Of a stretch of DNA of 64,000 nt, positions 35,624 to 44,734 are shown piece after piece. The DNA lies in the NCBI RefSeq assembly GCF_003669035.1, contig NZ_CP033070.1:3596001-3660000 (forward strand), written 5' to 3'. How positions within the stretch are numbered: the first letter of the stretch is position 1; each line of letters begins with the position of its first letter. The stretch is from Chryseobacterium sp. 3008163. GTDB lineage: Bacteria; Bacteroidota; Bacteroidia; Flavobacteriales; Weeksellaceae. The notes beneath the pieces are model-generated. The model made no database searches, was not told the origin of the DNA, and was given only the letters and a program-made list of their open reading frames with translations. Position numbers and translations under genes: made by a program.

Positions 35624-36232
35624 ATGAAGAACGTATTATTACCGGTATTTTATCTACCACCTATCTCATGGTTTTCAGTGTTTTTAGATCCTGAAAATGA
35701 AGTGACTTTTGAGCAATATGAAAGCTTTCCAAAACAGACCTATAGAAACAGAACCAATATCTATGGCGCAAACGGAAAACTATCCCTTGTTATTCCTATC
35801 AATCATACAGGAAAAAGAGAAATGAAGGATACTGAAATTTCTTACAGAGAAGATTGGTTAAAGATTCACTGGAAATCTATCAAAAATGTTTACCAGGGTT
35901 CAGCTTATTTTGAATATTATGAAGACAAATTTGAAGTTCTTTATGAGAAGAAAGAAAAATTCTTGTTAGATTTTAATTTAAAAAGTATAGACATCATTCA
36001 GAAAATACTGAAGACAGAAAAGGCACAATCTTTGAATCAAGAATATATCAAAAATCCGTCTGAGATTAATTTTCGTGAAAAATTTTCTACGAAAGTTGAA
36101 ACACAATTTGAGATGGAAGAATATTATCAAACATTCACAGATAAATATGGTTTTTTGAAAGATCTATCAATTTTAGATCTTATATGTAACAAAGGGCCAG
36201 AATCTGTGACTTATCTTAAAAATATTAAATAA
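35624..36232 (+). CDS. WbqC family protein
   Basis: This 202-residue protein has the WbqC family start LLPVFYLPPISWFSVFL and the QTYRNRTNIYGANGKLSLVIPI block near residue 40, then YREDWLKIHWKSIKNVYQGSAYFEYY near 80. WbqC-like proteins occur in LPS/O-antigen loci and are predicted aminotransferase or amino-sugar enzymes, but the activity is uncertain. There are two nearby ATGs (35618, 35624). It is followed 10 bp later by a subtilisin gene. Confidence 0.8.
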   Translation: MKNVLLPVFYLPPISWFSVFLDPENEVTFEQYESFPKQTYRNRTNIYGANGKLSLVIPINHTGKREMKDTEISYREDWLKIHWKSIKNVYQGSAYFEYYEDKFEVLYEKKEKFLLDFNLKSIDIIQKILKTEKAQSLNQEYIKNPSEINFREKFSTKVETQFEMEEYYQTFTDKYGFLKDLSILDLICNKGPESVTYLKNIK

Positions 36233-36242
36233 TTCTAGTAAA

Positions 36243-37916
36243 ATGAAGAAAATAGTATTAGCTGCTGTCTTTTTAGCAGGTTTTAGTTATTCTTATGCTC
36301 AAGGCGCAAAAGCGGCTGTTGATCCAAAAGAAGATAAAGATTTAATGACGTGGTATCATAAAGATTTTGCCACTTCTAAAGTATATGGTGTCAATACCGA
36401 AAATGCATACAAATATCTTGAATCAAAAGGTCTTAAACCTAAAACAGTTGTTGTAGGTGTTTTAGACAGCGGTGTCCAGGTTGATCATCCGGGATTGGTG
36501 AAAAATATTTGGTCAAACCCAAATGAAGTTCCCAACAACGGAAAAGATGATGACGGAAACGGATACATTGACGATGTTCACGGATGGAATTTCATCGGTG
36601 GTAAAAACGGAGACATTGGCGTAGATAATATGGAAGTAACAAGAGTTGTTGCTAAATACAAGCCAGTTTTCGAAGGCGATGACTCTGTAAAAAACAAAGC
36701 AAATCAAGCAAAAATGCCTGAAGAATTTGCAATGTACATGAAGTCTAAAGAGCTTTTTACTAAAAAGAGTGTAGACGCAAGTCAGAGTTTCAAGCAGTTT
36801 ACCATGATTAATGAAGCAATTCCTTCTATGGTGAAGTTGCTTGGAGGGAAGCCTTTTACTAAAGAAAATCTTGCATTGGCAAAACCAGCAGACCAGAAAG
36901 AGTCTATGGGGTTACAAATTTTGAATAATTTGGTTCAAAATCCTGAATTAGCTGGTAAATCTCCTTCTGATGTCGAGGCGTTTTTAAACAAAGAAATTAA
37001 AAGTGCGCTAGATCATTTTGGTCCAATGGCTCAACAGTATGATCTTGCATTTGATCCTAGAGCAGAAATTGTAGGGGACAACTACGATGACTATTCTGAA
37101 AAAAAATATGGAAATAACCATTATCAAGGTCCGGACGCAGAGCATGGAACTCACGTTTCTGGTATCATTGCTGGTTTACCACAAGGTAAGGAAGTGCAAT
37201 ATGGTGTAGCTTCAAAAGTGGCTAAAATCATGGTCGTAAGAACGGTTCCTAATGGCGACGAAAGAGATAAAGATGTTGCAAACGCCATCAGATATGCTGT
37301 AGATAATGGTGCTAAAGTTTTGAATATGAGCTTTGGTAAACCGGTTTCTCCGGGTAAAAATGTGGTTTGGGATGCATTCAAATATGCTGATGATAAAGGA
37401 GTTCTTTTAGTAAAAGCTGCAGGTAACGAAAACGAAGATGTTGCCGAGCACTTAGCATATCCTACCAACTTTAAAAATGTGACTGATGCGGCTCCGTTCG
37501 TAGATAATGTTTTGGTTGTCGGTGCAAGTACGAATAGAAACAATGAGTTGAGAGCAGGTTTCTCAAATTATAATAAAAATATGGTCAATGTATTTGCTCC
37601 AGGTGAAGAAATTTATTCTACAGTTCCGAATAATGAGTACAGTTACCAACAAGGAACTTCAATGGCTTCACCGGTAGTGGCAGGTGCTGCGGCAGTGTTA
37701 TTGGCTTATATGCCAAACCTAACACCTGCACAGATCATCGAGGCTTTAGTTAAAACAAGCAATGCAAGTACAGAAAATGAGTTTGGAGAAAAATCTCAGG
37801 CTGGTGGGGTAATCGATGTGAAAAAAGCAGCAGAATATGCTTTCAATAATTTCTACAACGGAAAAGCTTCTTCAGTGAAAAAACCTGCAAAAGCTAAGAA
37901 AGCTGTAAGGAAATAA
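36243..37916 (+). CDS. Secreted subtilisin-like serine peptidase (S8)
   Basis: This 557-residue protein has signal peptide MKKIVLAAVFLAGFSYSYAQ. The catalytic triad is present: Asp in VVVGVLDSGVQVDHPG near 74, His in HGTHVSGIIAG near 302, and Ser in GTSMASPVVAGAAAVL near 472; the oxyanion Asn is in VKAAGNENED near 395. Asp and His are about 225 residues apart instead of the usual few tens, because of a large insertion around residues 120-280. No T9SS tail is visible; the C-terminus is Lys/Ala-rich. The substrate is unknown. Confidence 0.92.
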   Translation: MKKIVLAAVFLAGFSYSYAQGAKAAVDPKEDKDLMTWYHKDFATSKVYGVNTENAYKYLESKGLKPKTVVVGVLDSGVQVDHPGLVKNIWSNPNEVPNNGKDDDGNGYIDDVHGWNFIGGKNGDIGVDNMEVTRVVAKYKPVFEGDDSVKNKANQAKMPEEFAMYMKSKELFTKKSVDASQSFKQFTMINEAIPSMVKLLGGKPFTKENLALAKPADQKESMGLQILNNLVQNPELAGKSPSDVEAFLNKEIKSALDHFGPMAQQYDLAFDPRAEIVGDNYDDYSEKKYGNNHYQGPDAEHGTHVSGIIAGLPQGKEVQYGVASKVAKIMVVRTVPNGDERDKDVANAIRYAVDNGAKVLNMSFGKPVSPGKNVVWDAFKYADDKGVLLVKAAGNENEDVAEHLAYPTNFKNVTDAAPFVDNVLVVGASTNRNNELRAGFSNYNKNMVNVFAPGEEIYSTVPNNEYSYQQGTSMASPVVAGAAAVLLAYMPNLTPAQIIEALVKTSNASTENEFGEKSQAGGVIDVKKAAEYAFNNFYNGKASSVKKPAKAKKAVRK

Positions 37917-37946
37917 TAATCAAATACTTATTTGATAATAATAATG

Positions 37947-37975
37947 AGAGCCCGATTTTTTCGGGCTTTTATTTT
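37947..37975 (+). terminator. Terminator of the subtilisin gene
   Basis: A GAGCCCGA / TCGGGCTT stem with a T-rich loop and trailing Ts lies 30 bp after the stop. Confidence 0.8.
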
Positions 37976-38077
37976 TTTAACAAATTTGTTTTGGCACGGT
38001 TTTTTGTAGTAACTTTATAAATAATAAACAAAAAGGTAAAGTCGCTTTTCGATTTTATCTGACGTAAAAAAAAACAT

Positions 38078-38569
38078 ATGAAAAAGTTATTACTTGCGGG
38101 GATTTTGGGAACATCACTTTTTGCAGTGTCTTGTTCCACCGTTAAAAAAGGAGCAGATGCACAAAGCAACAAATCAGAATTTCTTAAAATGAAAGGAGAT
38201 TTCCAAATTGTAAGCATTGAGTACGACAAGCAATATAAAATCAAGCCTTTTGATGAAGGCGCAGATGCACAATGTTTCGTTGGAAGTCACTGGAGATTCA
38301 TTCCAAATAACTATACAGGAGCATATACATTAAACGGAGGTGGAAATTGCCCTGCCTTGACTCAGCCGATTAAATTTGAAGTAAAAGACGGAAACACGTT
38401 TTTATTCAAAAAAATTCAGGCCGGAACAAAAGCTAAACAAAATACTGTAGGGTACACACTTGATGTAATCAATATGACAACAGATCAGTTTTCATTAGAG
38501 CAAAATGTACCATTTGATGGTAGCACAATAAGAGTTGTTTACAACTTCGAAAGAGCTGGAATGAAATAA
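38078..38569 (+). CDS. Lipocalin-like lipoprotein
   Basis: This 163-residue lipoprotein has signal MKKLLLAGILGTSLFAVSC with lipobox Cys19. The body resembles Bacteroidetes lipocalin-like domains: GDFQIVSIEYDKQYKIKPF, CFVGSHWRFIPNNYTGAYTL and GYTLDVINMTTDQFSLEQ, strand-rich with a buried ligand-type barrel. Two further Cys (in AQCFVG and GNCPAL) could form a disulfide. The next gene, also an envelope lipoprotein, starts 23 bp later. Confidence 0.8.
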   Translation: MKKLLLAGILGTSLFAVSCSTVKKGADAQSNKSEFLKMKGDFQIVSIEYDKQYKIKPFDEGADAQCFVGSHWRFIPNNYTGAYTLNGGGNCPALTQPIKFEVKDGNTFLFKKIQAGTKAKQNTVGYTLDVINMTTDQFSLEQNVPFDGSTIRVVYNFERAGMK

Positions 38570-38592
38570 TTTAACTATTTAAAATAAACATA

Positions 38593-39282
38593 ATGAAATT
38601 TAATAAAACATATATAGGAGCATTTTTCTTATCATCAGCATTACTGCTTACAAGTTGTGAGGCTGTACAGAATTCTAATCACCAGCAAAGAGGTACCGCA
38701 GTAGGTGTTGCTTCCGGAGCTGTACTCGGTGGTGTTCTTGGGAACAATGTTGGTAAAGGTAAAAACGCAGCATTAGGAGCTGTTCTTGGAGGTATTATAG
38801 GTGGTGTTGCGGGTAATGTTATCGGTAATAAAATGGATAAGCAGGCTAAAGATATTAAAGAAACTTTACCGGGTGCTGAAGTAGAAAGAGTAGGTGATGG
38901 TATTAAAATCACGATGAATGAAAGCATTGTTACTTTTGCGTTTGATTCTTCTGATCTTACATCACTAGCAAAAACAAACTTAGATAAGTTGACTCAGGTT
39001 TTAGTAAATAATCCTGACACCAACATCAATATTTACGGTCACACAGACAGCAAAGGTGCTGATGATTACAATCAAAAGCTTTCTGAAAGAAGAGCCAATT
39101 CTGTGAGATCTTATTTGATGTCAAAAGGAATTTCTTCAAACAGACTTTTCGCTTTAGGTGAAGGTGAAGCAATGCCGGTAGCATCAAATGATACAGACGC
39201 TGGTAGAGCTAAAAACAGAAGAGTAGAGTTTGCGATTACGGCAAACGAAAAAATGATTAATGACGCTAAGCAAGGGCAATAA
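38593..39282 (+). CDS. OmpA family lipoprotein with glycine-zipper domain
   Basis: This 229-residue lipoprotein has lipobox Cys22 (LLLTSC). A glycine-zipper region (about 35-78; GVASGAVLGGVLGNNVGKG, GAVLGGIIGGVAGNVIG) resembles a membrane-spanning segment. Residues about 110-225 form an OmpA peptidoglycan-binding domain (TFAFDSSDLT, IYGHTDSKGADDYNQKLSE, GRAKNRRVEFAI). It probably tethers the outer membrane to peptidoglycan. It is likely co-transcribed with the lipocalin gene and is followed by a compact terminator. Confidence 0.92.
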   Translation: MKFNKTYIGAFFLSSALLLTSCEAVQNSNHQQRGTAVGVASGAVLGGVLGNNVGKGKNAALGAVLGGIIGGVAGNVIGNKMDKQAKDIKETLPGAEVERVGDGIKITMNESIVTFAFDSSDLTSLAKTNLDKLTQVLVNNPDTNINIYGHTDSKGADDYNQKLSERRANSVRSYLMSKGISSNRLFALGEGEAMPVASNDTDAGRAKNRRVEFAITANEKMINDAKQGQ

Positions 39283-39309
39283 TCGTTAACATATAAATAT
39301 TATCATAAA

Positions 39310-39333
39310 AGACCGCCTTGGCGGTTTTTTTTG
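39310..39333 (+). terminator. Terminator of the OmpA lipoprotein gene
   Basis: A GACCGCC / GGCGGTT stem with a minimal loop is followed by a run of Ts. Confidence 0.85.
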
Positions 39334-39370
39334 TATTTTTAAACGGCATTTTTTTTTGGTTTAAAATCAC

Positions 39371-39378
39371 TATTTTTG
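39371..39378 (+). promoter_or_regulatory. Candidate -7 box for the ubiA-dprE gene cluster
   Basis: TATTTTTG followed by CAAAC lies 17 bp before the ubiA-family ATG. Confidence 0.6.
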
Positions 39379-39395
39379 CAAACGAAATTACATAA

Positions 39396-40280
39396 ATGAA
39401 AAAATATTTAAAACTGCTTCGTGTAGAGCAATGGGTGAAAAATCTATTTGTTTTTGTGCCCTTGTTTTTTTCGGGAAGTATTCAGAATGTAGACCTGCTT
39501 ACAAAAAGTATCTTTGCATTTGTCATTTTCTCTCTGGCGGCGAGTGTTGTTTACATCCTGAATGACTACAACGATATTGAAGCAGATCGACAACATCCGG
39601 AAAAAAGAAGACGACCTCTCGCAAGCGGTGCGATCTCTAAAAGAAAAGCACTGACTATCCTTACAGGTTTGATTGTTTTGGATATCGCTTTGATATTCTT
39701 TGCACAATTTAATTTCCATGAAAGTTTGTGGAAGTTTGCGGCCATTATCGGGATTTATTTTGTAATGAATCTTGCCTATACATTTAAACTGAAGCATGTT
39801 CCGATTATTGATATTTTTATCATTGCCACAGGATTTGTACTAAGAGTTCAGGCGGGCGGATACATCACAGGAATCTTTATTTCTCAATGGGCAACACTAC
39901 TGACTTTCGTTTTAGCATTGGTTTTAGCCATCGGAAAAAGACGTGGCGAGTTGATTAATGCTCAGGTTTCAGGCAAAACAAGAAAAGCGCTTGATGGTTA
40001 CAATGTACAGTTTGCAGATATTGCACTTTCCATTTCGGTAACATTGGCGATTGTTTGTTATCTGATGTTTACATTATCTCCAGAAATTCAGCTTAAACTA
40101 CATAAAGCCGTATTTTACACAGTAATTTTTGTTGTTTTCGCTTTTCTAAGATATTTACAGCAAACTTTGGTTTACAACAGAACCGAATCTCCTACAAAAA
40201 TTGTTTACAGAGACAGATATATTCAGGTTACATTATTATTATGGGTTGCCGCATTTTTAATTCTAATTTATTTTAAATAA
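39396..40280 (+). CDS. UbiA family prenyltransferase, likely decaprenyl-phosphate phosphoribosyltransferase
   Basis: This 294-residue membrane protein has about eight helices. The UbiA aspartate motif NDYNDIEADRQHPEKRRRPLASG lies near residue 50, and the second Asp region is around AYTFKLKHVPIIDIF near 128. The N-terminus LKLLRVEQWVKNLFVFVPLFF is typical of the phosphoribosyl-transferring subgroup (like mycobacterial Rv3806c), which moves phosphoribose from PRPP to polyprenyl phosphate. The DprE1-like and DprE2-like genes downstream support this assignment over a quinone role. Confidence 0.87.
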   Translation: MKKYLKLLRVEQWVKNLFVFVPLFFSGSIQNVDLLTKSIFAFVIFSLAASVVYILNDYNDIEADRQHPEKRRRPLASGAISKRKALTILTGLIVLDIALIFFAQFNFHESLWKFAAIIGIYFVMNLAYTFKLKHVPIIDIFIIATGFVLRVQAGGYITGIFISQWATLLTFVLALVLAIGKRRGELINAQVSGKTRKALDGYNVQFADIALSISVTLAIVCYLMFTLSPEIQLKLHKAVFYTVIFVVFAFLRYLQQTLVYNRTESPTKIVYRDRYIQVTLLLWVAAFLILIYFK

Positions 40281-40365
40281 TGAAATTGCGCAGACTAAAT
40301 AGTATAAACAATAATGAAAAATTTATGGTGATTGCATCTGAAACAACAAAAATAATTAATCACAG

Positions 40366-41682
40366 ATGAAACCAAATTTCACACAAAAAGTTACAAATTG
40401 GGGCAACTTTCCAATCGTGGAAAAAGAAATGAGGTCTGAAGACAGCTTCAAAAAAATAAAAGAATTTGTACTTAATCACAATGAAGTTATTGCAAGAGGA
40501 AATGGCAGATGCTATGGTGATGCTTCATTGGGCGAAAATATTTTCTCTTCAAAAAAATTAAATAAATTCATCAGCTTCGACCGTCTCAACGGAATTATCG
40601 AATGCGAATCCGGAGTTTTACTTTCCGAGGTTTTAGAAATTTCTGTGCCGCAGGGTTATTTTTTATACGTAACTCCGGGAACAAAATTTATTTCTGTAGG
40701 TGGCGCAATTGCGTCAGACGTTCATGGTAAAAATCATCATGCCGAAGGATGTTTTTCAGAATATGTTACCGAATTTAAATTAATGACCGAAAATGGTGAT
40801 ATTATCATCTGTTCACGAGAAGAAAATTCAGATAGATTTTGGGCAACCATCGGCGGAATGGGGCTCACCGGAATTATTCTTTCAGCAAAATTTAAGCTTA
40901 AAAATATTGAGACCGCTTACATTCGTCAGGAAAGCATCAAAGCAGAAAATTTAGATGAAATATTCAGACTTTTTGAAGAAAGTGAAAGCTGGACATATAC
41001 AGTTGCCTGGATCGATTGTCTTCAGAAAGGGAAAAATATAGGAAGAAGTATTCTGATGCGCGGCGAACACGCCTTTAGACATGAACTGACAGGAAATGAT
41101 GCTAAAAATCCTTTAGTTTTAAAGAAGAAATTCTCTCCGACAGTACCTTTTTATTTTCCGAATTTTGTCTTAAATGCTTTGACGGTGAAGATTTTTAATT
41201 TTCTTTATTATAAAAAGCAATCTAAAAAAGAGGTGAAGAATTTTATCGATTACGAAACATTTTTCTACCCTTTGGATGCCGTAACCGATTGGAATAAAAT
41301 CTACGGAAAGTCAGGATTTATCCAATATCAAATGGTAATCCCGAAAGAAACCGGAAAAGAAGGGATGAAAAAAATCCTTGAAACCATCGCCAATAGCGGA
41401 AATGGTTCTTTCTTGGCAGTCTTAAAACTTTTTGGGGAAAATAATCCTGAAGCATACAATTCATTCCCGACCGAAGGTTATACTTTGGCCCTGGATTTTA
41501 AAGTGAATTCAAAACTGAAAAAGCTGGTTGATCAGTTAGATCAGATCGTTCAGGAGTTTGGCGGAAGAATTTATTTAACAAAAGACAGTATGAGCAGATC
41601 TTCGCTTACAGATTATCTGAAAAATGTCAACAGTTCAAAATTTGTGTCTTTACAGCACAAAAGAATTTTAAATAATAAGTAG
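40366..41682 (+). CDS. FAD-binding oxidase, DprE1-like (decaprenylphosphoryl-ribose 2-epimerase oxidase)
   Basis: This 438-residue protein belongs to the VAO/FAD_binding_4 family. The FAD domain has NEVIARGNGRCYGDASLGEN near residue 38 and TPGTKFISVGGAIASDVHGKNHH near 102, followed by ATIGGMGLTGIILSAKFKL. The C-terminal D-arabinono-lactone-oxidase-like part ends YLTKDSMS. In mycobacteria DprE1 oxidises decaprenylphosphoryl ribose and DprE2 reduces the keto intermediate to the arabinose form. Here a DprE2-like gene follows after 1 bp, and the UbiA-type partner precedes by 85 bp. Confidence 0.87.
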   Translation: MKPNFTQKVTNWGNFPIVEKEMRSEDSFKKIKEFVLNHNEVIARGNGRCYGDASLGENIFSSKKLNKFISFDRLNGIIECESGVLLSEVLEISVPQGYFLYVTPGTKFISVGGAIASDVHGKNHHAEGCFSEYVTEFKLMTENGDIIICSREENSDRFWATIGGMGLTGIILSAKFKLKNIETAYIRQESIKAENLDEIFRLFEESESWTYTVAWIDCLQKGKNIGRSILMRGEHAFRHELTGNDAKNPLVLKKKFSPTVPFYFPNFVLNALTVKIFNFLYYKKQSKKEVKNFIDYETFFYPLDAVTDWNKIYGKSGFIQYQMVIPKETGKEGMKKILETIANSGNGSFLAVLKLFGENNPEAYNSFPTEGYTLALDFKVNSKLKKLVDQLDQIVQEFGGRIYLTKDSMSRSSLTDYLKNVNSSKFVSLQHKRILNNK

Positions 41683-41683
41683 A

Positions 41684-42408
41684 ATGATAGTTCTGGGAAG
41701 TACATCGGAAGTAGCGCAGGCATTTGTAGAAAAGGCTTTGCAGGAAGGCGAAAAGTTTGAAAGAATTTATCTTTTTACCTCAAATAAAGAAACCACAGAG
41801 AGATTTGCAAGACATATTGATGTTAAATTTTTGCAACAATCGGAAATTATCGAATTAGATTTAACGAAAACAATCAATTATTCTGAGTTTGACCAAATCA
41901 ACTCCAGTCTGCTTTTTGTGCAACGGGTTATTTGGGAGAAGGTACAGAAGAAGGCTTGTACGACAATAAAAATACAGAGAGAATTATAGATATCAATTAC
42001 TCAAAATTAGTTCCGGTAATGAATTATTTTGCTCAGAAATTCGAAAGCAGAAGATCAGGAACTATCATCGGACTTTCATCGGTTGCCGGTGATAGAGGAA
42101 GACAGAGTAATTTTATCTATGGAAGCGCAAAAGCAGCATTCACAGCTTATTTAAGCGGTTTGAGGAATTATCTTTTTGAAAAAAAGGTACATGTAATGAC
42201 CGTAAAGCCAGGATTTATGGCAACAAAAATGACAGAAGGCTTACCTTTGAATCCGAAATTAACGGCAACACCGAAGCAGGCGGCAGAGTGTATTTATAAA
42301 GCATTCAAAAAACAAAAAAATGTGGCATACGTTTTACCGATTTGGGGCGTTATTATGTTAATCATTAGAAATATTCCTGAATTTATTTTTAAGAAATTAA
42401 AACTTTAA
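41684..42408 (+). pseudogene. SDR family oxidoreductase, DprE2-like, frameshifted
   Basis: This short-chain dehydrogenase has about 241 residues if repaired. The first frame gives MIVLGSTSEVAQAFVEKAL, the nucleotide-binding start, and ends at 41989. The true continuation (CATGYLGEGTEEGLYDN...) lies in the next frame and runs to 42408. It includes GLSSVAGDRGRQSNFIYGSAK with the catalytic Ser, Tyr and Lys. The break is at a T5 run (41913-41917) where six Ts would restore one frame. All catalytic residues are intact, which argues for a sequencing error or a very recent mutation. It is the expected partner of DprE1, 1 bp upstream. Confidence 0.85.
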
Positions 42409-42414
42409 TTGAGT

Positions 42415-43002
42415 ATGAAAAAATTGTATTGCTTTGATTTTGACGGCACTTTGACTTACAAAGACACGATGTTTATGTATCTTAAATTTTATAATCCATC
42501 GAAATTTCGGGTACAGTTTGTAAAACATATTCCGCTTTTTATTTTATTAAAATTAAAATTGGCGGAGACTGAAAAAGTAAAGAAAAGCTTTATCGGTTCT
42601 ATTTTAAAAGGCCAGCTTCAGACTAAAATCGAAGAAAAGTCTAAACAGTTTTTTGAAGAAAATTATCCAAAAATAGTAAGAGAAAACGCCTTAGATTTCA
42701 TTGAAAATATAGATAGAGAAAATACAGAAAGTCTTATGGTGACGGCTTCCCTAGATATATGGGCTAAACCATTTGCTGAAAAATTGCAGATGAATCTTGT
42801 TTCCACAAAAGCAGAATTTAAAAATGGTGTTTTCACAGGTAGTTTTATCGGTAAAAACTGCAACGGAAAAGAAAAGTTAGAAAGAATTAAAAAAGAAATT
42901 TCAGACGATAAATACGATAAAATCATAGCTTTTGGAGATACCTCGGGTGATAAGCCAATGCTGAAATGGGCGAATGAAGGACATTACCAATTTTTTCACT
43001 AA
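42415..43002 (+). CDS. HAD-IB family phosphatase
   Basis: This 195-residue hydrolase is of the SerB-like HAD-IB type. Motif I is FDFDGTLTYKDTM near residue 6, motif II VTASLDIWAKPFAE near 106, a Lys lies near 150 and motif IV is AFGDTSGDKPML near 178. In the arabinosyl-lipid pathway a phosphatase must remove the 5-phosphate left by the phosphoribosyltransferase; this enzyme, 6 bp after the DprE2-like gene, is a candidate for that step, but that is inference. I chose ATG at 42415 over TTG at 42409. Confidence 0.85.
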   Translation: MKKLYCFDFDGTLTYKDTMFMYLKFYNPSKFRVQFVKHIPLFILLKLKLAETEKVKKSFIGSILKGQLQTKIEEKSKQFFEENYPKIVRENALDFIENIDRENTESLMVTASLDIWAKPFAEKLQMNLVSTKAEFKNGVFTGSFIGKNCNGKEKLERIKKEISDDKYDKIIAFGDTSGDKPMLKWANEGHYQFFH

Positions 43003-43026
43003 TTTTGAAAGATTAATAAAAATAAA

Positions 43027-43485
43027 ATGAATAAGTTGCTAATTGTATGTTTTGCATTCATCATGAGTTGTACAAGCACGACCGCACAGAAATCTAACAA
43101 TATGCAAAATAAAGGAGAAATTCTCGCTTCTGAAACTCAAGGTGGAGCAGAGCAGGCTGGTTTTACAATCATCAAAGATCAACAGCAACTCGAAAAAGAG
43201 ATAACAGAAAATTTCGCAGTTTCAGGTATGGAACCGGTAATGCAAATTCCAACATTTCCTAAGGATAAGAAAGTTGTTTTGTATAATTTGGGAACTTTCA
43301 ATTCTGGAGATCACAAGGTTTCAGTGATTAAAAGTATTTCTGTAAAGAATAATATTTTATATGTAGAAGTTCCAGAATATCAATCAGGAGGTATGGCAAT
43401 TCAGGTAATGTCAAATCCTTGGTTTATATTTTCTGTTCCTTCAAATTATCAGTTCAATTCAGTAGAATTAAAATATTCAAAATAA
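43027..43485 (+). CDS. PrcB-like lipoprotein
   Basis: This 152-residue predicted lipoprotein has signal MNKLLIVCFAFIMSC with lipobox Cys15. The body carries the pattern of the PrcB C-terminal (protease complex) domain: GAEQAGFTIIKDQQQLEKE near residue 38, FPKDKKVVLYNLGTFNSG near 78, and NNILYVEVPEYQSGGMAIQVMSNPW near 108. PrcB is an accessory of a periodontal protease complex; here no protease partner is adjacent. It is 24 bp after the HAD gene and 3 bp before the cysteine desulfurase. Confidence 0.65.
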   Translation: MNKLLIVCFAFIMSCTSTTAQKSNNMQNKGEILASETQGGAEQAGFTIIKDQQQLEKEITENFAVSGMEPVMQIPTFPKDKKVVLYNLGTFNSGDHKVSVIKSISVKNNILYVEVPEYQSGGMAIQVMSNPWFIFSVPSNYQFNSVELKYSK

Positions 43486-43488
43486 AAA

Positions 43489-44664
43489 ATGAATAAAATA
43501 TATTTAGATAACGCTGCCACTACGCCGCTTTCAGAAGAAGTTATCGATGCCATGGTAGAAACCATGAAAATGAATTTTGGGAATCCGTCTTCAACACACA
43601 GTTTCGGACAGGATGCTAAGATTTTAATTGAAAATGTAAGAAGGCAGGTTGCAGAATATCTTCACGTGAGTCCGGCAGAGATTATTTTTACGTCTTGCGG
43701 AACCGAATCTAACAACATGATCATCAAGTCAAGTGTTTCACATTTGGGCGTTGAAAGGATCATCAGTTCGCCTTTGGAGCATAAATGTGTTTCTGAGAGT
43801 ATTTTAGATATGAAAAACAGGAAGGGTGTTGAGGTTGCTTATATCCGTCCTAATGAAAAGGGAGATATCGATTTAAATAAATTGGAAGAATTGCTAAAAG
43901 CTTCTGATAAGAAGACTTTGGTAAGTTTGATGCATGCCAATAACGAAATCGGAAACATTGTAGATATTAAAAAGATTGCAGAATTGTGTAAAGCAAATAA
44001 TGCCTTATTTCATTCTGATACGGTGCAGACAATGGCTCACATGAATTTAGATTTGTCTGATATTCCTGTTGATTTTGCTTCTTGCAGCGCCCATAAATTT
44101 CACGGTCCTAAAGGAACTGGTTTTGCTTTCATCAGAAAATCAAGCGGATTAAAAGGAATCATTACTGGCGGTCCTCAAGAGAGAAGTTTGAGAGCAGGTA
44201 CAGAAAATGTGAGTGGTATTGCAGGTTTAGGAAAAGCTTTAGAGCTTTCACTTAAAAATATGGATGCGTATACACAACACATGCAGGATATTAAAAAATA
44301 CACTATTGATAGAGTTTCTGAAGCGATTCCGGGAATTAAATTTAACGGAAGAAGTTCGGAAGCTGAAAACAGTTTGTATACCGTTGTAAGCCTGTTGTTG
44401 CCTTATAAAAATCCTTTAATCGGGTTGCAGTTGGATATGAAGGGAATTGCTGTTTCTCAGGGTAGCGCTTGCTCTTCTGGGGCTTCAAAACCTTCAATGG
44501 TGATGATGATGATGCTTTCTGAGGATGAAATGGATGAATGTACACCTTTGCGTGTATCATTCAGTCACATGACGACAAAAGAGGATATTGATACTTTTGT
44601 GGATGCTTTAGCAGAAATTTCGAAAGATTTAATCATAGAAAATACAAATGTTGAGCATAGATAA
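43489..44664 (+). CDS. Cysteine desulfurase (NifS/IscS family)
   Basis: This 391-residue PLP enzyme mobilises sulfur from cysteine for Fe-S clusters and thio-cofactors. Its N-terminus YLDNAATTPLSEEVIDAM is typical. The PLP Lys is in SCSAHKFHGPKGTGF near residue 203. The catalytic Cys loop is QGSACSSGASKPS near 326, the class I (IscS/NifS) form. No iscU or other assembly gene is adjacent. It starts 3 bp after the PrcB-like gene. Confidence 0.93.
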   Translation: MNKIYLDNAATTPLSEEVIDAMVETMKMNFGNPSSTHSFGQDAKILIENVRRQVAEYLHVSPAEIIFTSCGTESNNMIIKSSVSHLGVERIISSPLEHKCVSESILDMKNRKGVEVAYIRPNEKGDIDLNKLEELLKASDKKTLVSLMHANNEIGNIVDIKKIAELCKANNALFHSDTVQTMAHMNLDLSDIPVDFASCSAHKFHGPKGTGFAFIRKSSGLKGIITGGPQERSLRAGTENVSGIAGLGKALELSLKNMDAYTQHMQDIKKYTIDRVSEAIPGIKFNGRSSEAENSLYTVVSLLLPYKNPLIGLQLDMKGIAVSQGSACSSGASKPSMVMMMMLSEDEMDECTPLRVSFSHMTTKEDIDTFVDALAEISKDLIIENTNVEHR

Positions 44665-44734
44665 GCTATTCGCTTAAAAGTGGTAATTTTGATTTCAGAA
44701 TTTAAATAGAATATTAATAATTAAAAATAAAAAA

